A DNA stretch of 36,066 nt from an uncultured Bacilli bacterium (lineage in GTDB: Bacteria; Bacillota_I; Bacilli_A; RF39; UBA660), in assembly GCA_944358815.1 (NCBI GenBank), contig CALVRX010000010.1, positions 1-36,066 on the forward strand, given 5' to 3'. The position numbers and the translations under genes are program-made. Below the pieces are notes generated by a model that was not told where the DNA came from, did no database searches, and saw only the letters and a list, made by a program, of their open reading frames with translations. Below are positions 7,942-14,279 of this stretch, piece after piece (the first letter of the stretch is position 1; each line of letters begins with the position of its first letter).

Positions 7942-8228
7942 CACATCATCTGATAATTAGATGTATTATAATTTCCATAATTATTTTTATTAATAGTATT
8001 TTCCAATCTAGTTACCCTTTGTTCCAAATTACTTACTTGATTAGAAAGAGTACTTAAATCACTACTATTAATAGTACTCTGCACACTGGTTAAAGGAACA
8101 TTGCCCATTCCCATATTCATACTATTTGGCATTGGAATCATCTGTCCAGGCATTACCATCCCACCATAATTAGGCATCATTTGTGGATATACTGGATATC
8201 CCATTGCACATTCACGATCTTTCTTCAC
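7941..8228 (-). CDS. small Met/Pro/Asn-rich protein with C-terminal coiled coil
   Basis: About 95 residues. The first third is Tyr/Pro/Met/Gly-rich (MGYPVYPQMMPNYGG, then repeated M-P-x-x-M-x-M units); the second is a short coiled coil with heptad Leu (LSTLSNQVSNLEQRVTRLE), ending in an Asn/Tyr-rich tail. I take the GTG start at 8228, because AAAGGAG lies 8 bases before it; the in-frame ATG at 8246 overlaps that site. The low-complexity Tyr/Pro/Met composition resembles spore coat or exosporium proteins in style only; the family is not recognised. Confidence 0.6.
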   Translation of the reverse strand: MKKDRECAMGYPVYPQMMPNYGGMVMPGQMIPMPNSMNMGMGNVPLTSVQSTINSSDLSTLSNQVSNLEQRVTRLENTINKNNYGNYNTSNYQMM

Positions 8229-8291
8229 ACTTTTAACTCCTTTCATACTCTAATTAATTATATGCTTTTGTTTATTTTTGGTGTTCGTTTA

Positions 8292-8300
8292 TGTTATAAT
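8292..8300 (+). promoter_or_regulatory. extended -10 promoter of trmB
   Basis: TGTTATAAT with TATAAT at 8295-8300, 5 bases before AAAGGTGAT. No convincing -35. Confidence 0.55.
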
Positions 8301-8317
8301 ACTTAAAGGTGATAAAC

Positions 8318-8944
8318 ATGCGATTAAAAAACATCAAAGGAGCAAAAGAAAAAATTCTCATGTCTCCATATATCATTTCAAATCCTGAAGAATATAAAAG
8401 TAAATTTCACACCTTATTTGACAATAATAACCCCATTCACTTAGAAATCGGTATGGGAAAAGGTGATTTTATCATTGGAATGGCTAAAGCTCATTCTGAA
8501 ATAAATTTTGTTGGTATTGAAAAATTTGATAGCGTCATTCTTAGAGCCACTCAAAAATTAGAAAATATTAATTTACCAAACCTTAAATTAATTAGATTTG
8601 ATGCCACCGAAATTAAAAATATTTTTTATAAAGAAATAGATACTATATACTTGAATTTTTCTGATCCTTGGCCTAAAAATCGCCATGAAGATCGGCGACT
8701 AACTAGTAAAAAATTTTTAGAAAGATATGATGATATATTCAAAAATCATAAGCATATTATCCAAAAAACAGACAATAGACATCTTTTTGAATATTCGCTA
8801 AAATCATTTACCGATTATAATTATAAAATAAAAACCATCTCCTTAGACCTTCATAAAGATGAATTTGACAACATCGAAACAGAATATGAAAAAAGATTTG
8901 TTTCCCTAGGTTATCCAATATATATGGTTGAAGTTAAAAAGTAG
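8318..8944 (+). CDS. trmB: tRNA (guanine-N7)-methyltransferase
   Basis: SAM-dependent enzyme that makes m7G46 in tRNA. The SAM-binding motif LEIGMGKGDFI, the NFVGIEKF strand, and the TrmB signature FSDPWPKNRHEDRRL are present, as is TDNRHLFEYS near the C-terminus. 208 residues from the ATG at 8318 (Shine-Dalgarno AAAGGTG); the in-frame GTG at 8309 lies inside that site. Single gene with its own promoter. Confidence 0.96.
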   Translation: MRLKNIKGAKEKILMSPYIISNPEEYKSKFHTLFDNNNPIHLEIGMGKGDFIIGMAKAHSEINFVGIEKFDSVILRATQKLENINLPNLKLIRFDATEIKNIFYKEIDTIYLNFSDPWPKNRHEDRRLTSKKFLERYDDIFKNHKHIIQKTDNRHLFEYSLKSFTDYNYKIKTISLDLHKDEFDNIETEYEKRFVSLGYPIYMVEVKK

Positions 8945-8996
8945 ACAATATTTTACATGTAAACTAGCCATATTATTAGGAAAATTAAGCAAAATT

Positions 8997-9005
8997 TGAT
9001 ATAAT
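8997..9005 (+). promoter_or_regulatory. extended -10 promoter of the lipoprotein gene
   Basis: TGATATAAT (TATAAT at 9000-9005), 22 bases before the ATG at 9027. Confidence 0.55.
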
Positions 9006-9026
9006 CTAAAGTAAGCAGGTGTATAT

Positions 9027-9626
9027 ATGAAGAAAATAATTCTTTTAGGACTAATGACCTTAATTCTAACCGGCTGTACCATCGTTAGAATAGACACAAC
9101 CAGTATTGATAATATTGTCAGTGTCGTATTATCCAAAGAAAATACTTTGTATAACCGTGTGGGACGTGGATATAAGTATTATGTACCAAGAGGAGTAACT
9201 TATATCGACAGTAGTGGAACTAATGATAAACTATATTCTAATGGTGTATATTATTATTTATATTTAGATGAAATTAGTTATTACTATAAAAAGGCTGTAA
9301 CCTTTAAACCAGATAATAGTAAATATTATTCCAAAAAAATAAAAAATGGTAAAAACATAGGTTATCTAGAAATAACTAAACAAGGTGAACTTTACCTAAT
9401 TGAATTCGTTTATAACTATGCGAGAATCGAAGCCCTAGTACCAGAGCAAGACATTAATGATACAGTTTTAAACAGTTCTTACATTTTATCGACAATAAAA
9501 TACAATAGTAATATAATAAAATTATCATTAGAAGACGACTTTTTAAAAAACAAAGAAGAAGAATATAACGTATTTAAGAAGAAAAATAATAATGACAATA
9601 ACTTCTTACAATACGAAGAAAAGTAG
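9027..9626 (+). CDS. lipoprotein of unknown function
   Basis: 199 residues. A short basic N-terminus, hydrophobic stretch and lipobox LTGC place the lipidated Cys at residue 17, so the mature protein would be anchored on the outer face of the membrane. The body is Tyr- and Asn-rich (VYYYLYLDEISYYYKK), consistent with a beta-rich fold, and the tail is Glu/Lys/Asn-rich and probably disordered. The family is not recognised. Only 12 bases separate it from the next gene, so it probably heads the 9.0-11.1 kb operon of envelope-associated genes. Confidence 0.8.
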   Translation: MKKIILLGLMTLILTGCTIVRIDTTSIDNIVSVVLSKENTLYNRVGRGYKYYVPRGVTYIDSSGTNDKLYSNGVYYYLYLDEISYYYKKAVTFKPDNSKYYSKKIKNGKNIGYLEITKQGELYLIEFVYNYARIEALVPEQDINDTVLNSSYILSTIKYNSNIIKLSLEDDFLKNKEEEYNVFKKKNNNDNNFLQYEEK

Positions 9627-9638
9627 AGGTGTATTTAA

Positions 9639-10430
9639 ATGGGACTAATTGATAAATTTAAAAATCTATTTACCGAAGAAGTCGAAGTAGAAGAACCTGA
9701 AGTAAAAGAACCAAAAAAAGAAGGCGTTCAAAAAGAAGTCATTCAAGTTGAAATTCCTTCACCAAAAAAAGCCCGTTCTGACAAATACGAAGAAGAACCA
9801 ATAAAACAAGAACAGCCACAAGAAATAATTGAAGAACCTAAAAAAAATGAATATAAATTTCCATTCTTTGACGATAATGATTTTGAAACCATTGACGTTA
9901 AACCAGAACCAAAAAAAGAAGAAAAACGAACAAGAACTCATAAAGAAGTTTATAACCCACCTAAAGAAGAAAAAAGAGTGTTTAGACCATCACCAATTAT
10001 TTCACCAGTTTATGGTATTTTAGATAAAGGCTATCAAAAAGATGAATATACAAATAAAAGCGATGGACGTTCTTCCTATTATAGCTCTAAAGAAGCTAAT
10101 GTAGACGCTATTAGAAACAAGGCTTACGGTGGCCTAGAATCTGATATTGAAACCACTTTATTTGGTGGCAATAGAGTATTGTTCAGTGACGATGACAAAA
10201 ACAAGAAAAATACAAATGTTGAAACAAAATCTACTAAAACCGATTTTGATTTTGACAAAAATATCTCTGGAAAACCAAGACATGGAAAAGAAGATGACTT
10301 AACTGACTTACTAGAAGAAGAAATGGATAAACCAGTAGAACAAGAAAAAACAAAAAAAGAACCAAGAAAAATCAGTGATCAAGAATTATTTAATATGATT
10401 GACTCACTATATGAAAAGGGGAATAAATAA
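9639..10430 (+). CDS. acidic/lysine-rich protein with N-terminal amphipathic helix
   Basis: 263 residues, mostly low complexity (Glu, Lys, Pro, Asp), without a hydrophobic segment. The N-terminus MGLIDKFKNLFTEE would form an amphipathic helix like the membrane-targeting helix of SepF-type division proteins, but the SepF core domain is not visible. An ordered island near residues 108-130 reads FRPSPIISPVYGILDKGY; a second conserved-looking patch near the C-terminus reads ISDQELFNMIDSLYEKG. Shine-Dalgarno AGAGGTG. Its stop overlaps the next start by one base (TAATG). I do not recognise the family; a peripheral membrane scaffold is an inference. Confidence 0.7.
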   Translation: MGLIDKFKNLFTEEVEVEEPEVKEPKKEGVQKEVIQVEIPSPKKARSDKYEEEPIKQEQPQEIIEEPKKNEYKFPFFDDNDFETIDVKPEPKKEEKRTRTHKEVYNPPKEEKRVFRPSPIISPVYGILDKGYQKDEYTNKSDGRSSYYSSKEANVDAIRNKAYGGLESDIETTLFGGNRVLFSDDDKNKKNTNVETKSTKTDFDFDKNISGKPRHGKEDDLTDLLEEEMDKPVEQEKTKKEPRKISDQELFNMIDSLYEKGNK

Positions 10431-10723
10431 TGATGATTAGCCTTGTTGATGTATTATCTGTATTTTTTTACATATTATTAATTGTACTAGTAGTTGCTTT
10501 AATAATTTTAGTTATCAATGCCATCAAAACTTTAGATAAAGTTGATAAATTAGTCGATGATATTAGCCAGAAATCTAATAAACTAAATGGTTTGTTTTGT
10601 ATAATTGATAATACTACTGATGCCGTAGTAGGCTTTAGTGACACAATTATAAATTTTTTATCAAATGCCATTGGGAAATTATTTAATAGAAAGAAGGAAA
10701 GTGAAAATGAAGAAAAAAACTAG
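10430..10723 (+). CDS. YtxG/DUF948-like membrane protein
   Basis: 97 residues with one N-terminal membrane segment (about 8-32), then a helical stretch with LDKVDKLVDDISQKSNKLNG, the pattern of DUF948 general-stress proteins such as YtxG, and a basic/acidic tail. It is followed directly by a YtxH-like gene, the same pairing as ytxG-ytxH in Bacillus, which supports the call. Its 3' end overlaps the next gene by 17 bases. Confidence 0.65.
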   Translation: MMISLVDVLSVFFYILLIVLVVALIILVINAIKTLDKVDKLVDDISQKSNKLNGLFCIIDNTTDAVVGFSDTIINFLSNAIGKLFNRKKESENEEKN

Positions 10724-11117
10724 TGGACTTGGAAAATTTGTCGTAGGCGCTGGTGTTGGTGCTGCTCTAGGATTGCTTTTTGCTCCTAAAAAAGGCTCTG
10801 AAACCAGAGAAGACTTAAAAAAAATGTTCGACGATTTAGTTGTCAAAGTTAAAAATCTTGATATGAATGATGTTAAAGACATTGTTGAAGCCAAAATTGA
10901 AGAATTAAAAATTGGAATTGCTGAGTTAGATAAAGAAACAGTATTAGAAGAAGCTAAAAAACAAGCAAAAAAACTTAGAGATGCTGCTGAAGAATTAGTT
11001 AACTATACCATTGAAAAAGGCACACCAGCTATCGAGAAATCCGCCAATGCCATCAAACAGAAAGTAATCGAAGTATCCAAAAGCGTAATCAATAAACTAG
11101 AAAAGGAAAACAAATAA
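10707..11117 (+). CDS. YtxH-like protein
   Basis: 136 residues. The start at 10707 (GAAGGAAAGTG upstream) gives MKKKTSGLGKFVVGAGVGAA, then LGLLFAPKKGSETRE, the hallmark of the YtxH family: a Gly-rich hydrophobic segment followed by an APKKG(S/K) turn. The rest is a long amphipathic helix rich in Lys, Glu, Asp and Val. Family members are stress-induced, membrane-associated proteins of unclear mechanism. It shares an operon with the YtxG-like gene and ends at a strong hairpin. Confidence 0.85.
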   Translation: MKKKTSGLGKFVVGAGVGAALGLLFAPKKGSETREDLKKMFDDLVVKVKNLDMNDVKDIVEAKIEELKIGIAELDKETVLEEAKKQAKKLRDAAEELVNYTIEKGTPAIEKSANAIKQKVIEVSKSVINKLEKENK

Positions 11118-11138
11118 TCACTTCGGTGATTATTTTTT
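11112..11138 (+). terminator. terminator with UUCG loop
   Basis: AAATAATCAC (11112-11121), loop TTCG, GTGATTATTT (11126-11135) and a T-run to 11138. The loop is the extra-stable C(UUCG)G type. Confidence 0.92.
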
Positions 11139-11144
11139 AAATCA

Positions 11145-11732
11145 ATGAAACCAAAACATATATTGATGTTAAAAAATTTCTTTAAAATTATGCTTGGATT
11201 TAAAAAAGACCTTAATAATGCTATTCCAGATAGTTATTGCCAAAATATTTATCAAATTAATTTTAATAAACTAAAAGAAAAGCAAATAGACACAATTTTA
11301 TTTGACGTTGATAACACCTTAACATATGTTGATGACATTAATATACCAGTAGAAACAATTAATTTAATCGACGATTTAAAAAAACAAAATTTTAAAATAT
11401 TATTACTATCAAATAACCATGAGCCAAGAGTAAAACCTATCTCAAAAGCATTAAATATTCCCATGATTTATGAAGCAAATAAACCACGCACTAAATCCTA
11501 TATAAAAGCTCTACAAATGTTAAATTCTAAAAAAGAAAATACCGTTGCCATTGGTGACCAAATCCTAACTGATATAATCGGCGCTAAAAGATATGGCATT
11601 AAAGCAATATTAGTTGATCAACTTTCCAATGAAAATAATATTAAAACTGGTATTGCTCATAAACTTCAAAACCATATTGTAAAAAAACTTTCCCAAAAAC
11701 ATTTATTTAAACAAGGAAAATATTATCAATAA
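11145..11732 (+). CDS. YqeG-family HAD phosphatase
   Basis: 195 residues of the HAD IIIA subfamily typified by YqeG. Motif I is FDVDNTL with Asp54 (nucleophile) and Asp56; motif II is LLLSNN; motif III/IV region is AIGDQILTDIIGAKRYG. The physiological substrate of the family is not firmly known; a phosphatidylglycerophosphate phosphatase role is described for related eukaryotic/plant proteins. The start is uncertain: no clear Shine-Dalgarno precedes 11145, and an in-frame ATG at 11166 is an alternative. Confidence 0.88.
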   Translation: MKPKHILMLKNFFKIMLGFKKDLNNAIPDSYCQNIYQINFNKLKEKQIDTILFDVDNTLTYVDDINIPVETINLIDDLKKQNFKILLLSNNHEPRVKPISKALNIPMIYEANKPRTKSYIKALQMLNSKKENTVAIGDQILTDIIGAKRYGIKAILVDQLSNENNIKTGIAHKLQNHIVKKLSQKHLFKQGKYYQ

Positions 11733-11782
11733 CTATAAATGTAAACTTTAAGTATAAAATATAGATTTATAAAACAAAGATG

Positions 11783-11791
11783 TGCTATAAT
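11783..11791 (+). promoter_or_regulatory. extended -10 promoter of rnhB
   Basis: TGCTATAAT (TATAAT at 11786-11791), about 11 bases before the AAGTAGG Shine-Dalgarno. Confidence 0.6.
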
Positions 11792-11814
11792 CATATATGA
11801 AAGTAGGTTAAATT

Positions 11815-12444
11815 ATGGATTTATGGCAATATGAAAATAAACTTCATGAACAAGGAATTCATATAATTGGAGGCACAGATGAAGCTGGTAGGGGACCGCT
11901 ATTTGGTCCAGTCGTTGCTGCCTGCGTTGTTTTACCTAAAGATTTTGAATTGGAAGGCTTAAATGATTCTAAAAAACTTTCTGAAAAAAAACGTAACCAG
12001 TTTTATGATTACCTAACTAAAAATACCATATATGCTGTAGGCATTATTTCTCCAGAAGAAATTGACCAAATAAATATTTATGAAGCTAGTAGAAAAGCCA
12101 TGATTAAAGCCATAAAGCAAGTACAAAGACAAATAAATGTTGAATATATTTTATCTGATGCCATGCCTATTCAATTAGATATACCAGTAATGCCAATAAT
12201 CAAAGGTGATGCTAAAAGTATGTCTATCGCTGCCGCTAGTGTCATTGCAAAAGTAACTAGAGATCAGATAATGTATGAAATAGATAAAAAGCACCCAGAA
12301 TACGGCTTTAAAAATCATAAAGGCTATCCTACGAAAAAACACATGGAAGCCATCGAAAAATATGGTTTAATTGATGGTTACCGCAAAACCTATGGACCAG
12401 TCAAAAACTATTTGGAAACTGGTCATTGTAAGAAAGGAAAATAA
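11815..12444 (+). CDS. rnhB: ribonuclease HII
   Basis: Removes ribonucleotides from DNA and RNA of RNA-DNA hybrids. Active-site Asp22-Glu23 lie in GGTDEAGRGPLFGPV; the second Asp is in ILSDAMP and the last in VTRDQIM. The basic motif KNHKGYPTKKH toward the C-terminus is also typical. 209 residues. It begins a compact unit with the next two genes (spacings of 1 base and a 4-base overlap). Confidence 0.96.
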   Translation: MDLWQYENKLHEQGIHIIGGTDEAGRGPLFGPVVAACVVLPKDFELEGLNDSKKLSEKKRNQFYDYLTKNTIYAVGIISPEEIDQINIYEASRKAMIKAIKQVQRQINVEYILSDAMPIQLDIPVMPIIKGDAKSMSIAAASVIAKVTRDQIMYEIDKKHPEYGFKNHKGYPTKKHMEAIEKYGLIDGYRKTYGPVKNYLETGHCKKGK

Positions 12445-12445
12445 T

Positions 12446-12646
12446 ATGATAATTAACGAGAACAATAAAAACACTATTTTACAAGGTATGGTAAAAAGAG
12501 GTTTAAATCAAGACCCTACTGAACTTAGAGAAAAACTTTACCAAGCTAATTTAAAAACATCTGTCAAAAAAGAAGAACCAAAACCTGTCAAAGATATTCA
12601 AAAAAATGTGCGAGAAACTTTTGAAAAATTGCGCCGTCTACCATGA
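12446..12646 (+). CDS. small protein of unknown function
   Basis: 66 residues, helical and basic, with no membrane segment or cysteine. The ATG at 12446 follows GAAAGGAAA at the end of rnhB; earlier in-frame ATGs lie inside rnhB. Its last codons overlap the next gene by 4 bases (ATGA), so it is translated as part of the rnhB unit. The ending ETFEKLRRLP is distinctive, but I cannot name the family. Confidence 0.7.
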   Translation: MIINENNKNTILQGMVKRGLNQDPTELREKLYQANLKTSVKKEEPKPVKDIQKNVRETFEKLRRLP

Positions 12647-13152
12647 AAATAACTACTATACCTGTTGGCATTTTACAAGCCAACTGTTATATTTTAAATA
12701 AAGATAATAAAATTATAATTATTGATCCAGGCGATGAGTATGCTAAAATAAAACAATATATTCAAGATAAAGAAATTGTTAAAATTTTAATTACTCACCA
12801 TCATCCCGATCATATTGGCGCTCTGAACCATTTTGCTTCGCACCTCATTTTAAAACATCCAAAAGCTCAAACATATACCTTTGGACCCTTTTCTTTTGAT
12901 GTTATTACTACTAAAGGACATACTGAAGATAGTGTCACTTATTATTTTAAAAATGAAAATACTATGTTTACCGGAGACTTTTTATTTAAAAACTCCATTG
13001 GCAGAACCGATATGCCTACAGGAAATATATCCGATATGCAGTACAGTCTAAATAAAATCAAAACTTATCCTGATGATACCATCATATATCCTGGTCATGG
13101 ACCATCAACAACTTTAAAACACGAAAAAGAAACTAACTATTTTCTCAAGTAA
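12643..13152 (+). CDS. metallo-beta-lactamase-fold hydrolase (YqgX/GloB-like)
   Basis: 169 residues of the glyoxalase II-like metallo-hydrolase group. The dinuclear zinc motif is H-x-H-x-D-H at residues 52-57 (THHHPDH), with further ligands in KGHTEDS, TGDFLF and PGHGP. It starts directly with MKITTIPVGILQANCYIL, a usual beginning for YqgX-like proteins. It lacks the C-terminal substrate domain of full glyoxalase II, so thioester substrate specificity is open. Start overlaps the preceding stop by 4 bases. Confidence 0.92.
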   Translation: MKITTIPVGILQANCYILNKDNKIIIIDPGDEYAKIKQYIQDKEIVKILITHHHPDHIGALNHFASHLILKHPKAQTYTFGPFSFDVITTKGHTEDSVTYYFKNENTMFTGDFLFKNSIGRTDMPTGNISDMQYSLNKIKTYPDDTIIYPGHGPSTTLKHEKETNYFLK

Positions 13153-13175
13153 ATATTTAAAATATTGAACTATCA

Positions 13176-13184
13176 TGTTATAAT
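13176..13184 (+). promoter_or_regulatory. extended -10 promoter
   Basis: TGTTATAAT (TATAAT at 13179-13184), 7 bases before AAAGGAGG of the next gene. Confidence 0.6.
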
Positions 13185-13204
13185 TAATAAAAGGAGGCTA
13201 CAAA

Positions 13205-13999
13205 ATGTTAGAAGGAACAGGTATTTATTTTTTACTACTTTTTGCAGTATTTTTTATTGTCTATTTAACAGTAAAAATTTGTTTAAGCAAACTATTTAAA
13301 GAAAGAAAAATTCCCGCATGGCAAGCCTTTATTCCTATTTATAGTACCTTAATACTCGTTGATTTATTAGATATTAAAAGAAGTGTCTTTTATAAAACTT
13401 TAATTCCTATCGTCAATTTGTATTATTATAAAATAATTATTGCCGAATTATTAAAAGCATATCAACTAAACCCTAAAGAAGCTATTTGGTTTATTATTTT
13501 CCCAATGTATAAATTTCCAGAATTAGTTTTTAAAAATCCTAAATTTATGCTTCACATGTATGATGATACTGAACAATTTTTTGTCAACCAAAACTCTCTT
13601 TACGATAGTAATAATACCACTTCTAACGAAAATCAAACACCAGAAATCAAAATCGATCCAGCTAACTATAATCAAATGGCATCAATTGATAATCCAAGTA
13701 ATAACTTAAACACTCCATTAAATTCCAATAACTTAAATAATCAAAATAATTCTCAAATAAACATTGAAGAACCCCAGCAAGCCAACCAATTTAATAATGA
13801 AAATAATACCGTATATTTTAATCAATCATTGCAACCTGATGAAAGACAAGAAACCTTTATCCAAGCTAAACAAGAAAAAAAAGTCGAAGAAAAGCCCATT
13901 GTTATTGATAATAATAAACCAAAAGTTTGTCCAAACTGCGGCACCAAATTATCACCAAATGCCACAACTTGTTTCCTTTGTGGTACTAAACTATTGTAA
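13205..13999 (+). CDS. membrane protein (DUF5684-like) with C-terminal zinc ribbon
   Basis: 264 residues in three parts. Residues 1-105 hold three hydrophobic segments with the IPAWQAFIPIYS and LIPIVNLYYYKI motifs, the pattern of DUF5684-type small membrane domains (signal-peptidase-adjacent proteins in Bacillota often carry it). A long Asn/Gln-rich, probably disordered linker follows (about 120-235). The last 20 residues form a zinc ribbon, CPNCG then CFLCG. Shine-Dalgarno AAAGGAGG. The combined architecture suggests a membrane protein with a cytoplasmic metal-binding tail; its role is unknown. Confidence 0.75.
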   Translation: MLEGTGIYFLLLFAVFFIVYLTVKICLSKLFKERKIPAWQAFIPIYSTLILVDLLDIKRSVFYKTLIPIVNLYYYKIIIAELLKAYQLNPKEAIWFIIFPMYKFPELVFKNPKFMLHMYDDTEQFFVNQNSLYDSNNTTSNENQTPEIKIDPANYNQMASIDNPSNNLNTPLNSNNLNNQNNSQINIEEPQQANQFNNENNTVYFNQSLQPDERQETFIQAKQEKKVEEKPIVIDNNKPKVCPNCGTKLSPNATTCFLCGTKLL

Positions 14000-14016
14000 T
14001 ATAAAATAAAAACGTG

Positions 14017-14022
14017 TATAAT
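14017..14022 (+). promoter_or_regulatory. -10 box of the valS T-box leader
   Basis: TATAAT at 14017-14022, just before the leader RNA begins. No strong -35. Confidence 0.45.
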
Positions 14023-14029
14023 TATATCA

Positions 14030-14251
14030 AAAGCCAAGACCAAGAGGAGTAAATATCTATCTATTTCAAGAAAGTTAGTGGTTGATGAAAACTAATAATA
14101 GATAATATTGAAGGTAGCTTGACCAAGCTGGTTTTCTGAATTTTAGTAAGTTAACCCGTCAAAAGTGCGTTAAACTTAATCAAGGTAAGTAAAACTTATA
14201 AATTAAGGTGGTACCACGTTAAAAACGTCCTTAAATTTATAAGTTTTTTTT
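14030..14251 (+). promoter_or_regulatory. T-box riboswitch controlling valS
   Basis: tRNA-sensing leader upstream of valS. The T-box element AAGGTGGTACCACG (14205-14218) is near-canonical; its GGTACC bulge region would pair with the uncharged tRNA 3' end. The Stem I region lies from about 14040 to 14135, with a GA-rich start (AGAGGAGTA). The most likely specifier codon is GTA (14114-14116), matching valine and followed by a purine. The competing terminator is formed by AACTTATAAATTAAGG and its partner ending in ATAAGTT, then eight T. Uncharged tRNA-Val would favour the antiterminator and valS expression. Confidence 0.92.
14193..14251 (+). terminator. T-box conditional terminator
   Basis: AACTTATAAATTAAGG (14193-14208) pairs with CCTTAAATTTATAAGTT (14229-14245), one base bulged, followed by T to 14251. 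It overlaps the T-box antiterminator and so is mutually exclusive with it. Confidence 0.88.
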
Positions 14252-14279
14252 AACAAAAATAGAAAAGAGGTAAACTAAA

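Noticed and set aside
9639-10430. SepF
   Set aside because: Only the N-terminal amphipathic helix is reminiscent; the globular SepF domain is not seen.
13764-14043. Frames in both directions at the end of the 13205 gene
   Set aside because: Products of Asn/Gln-rich codons read in other frames; one runs into the T-box leader.
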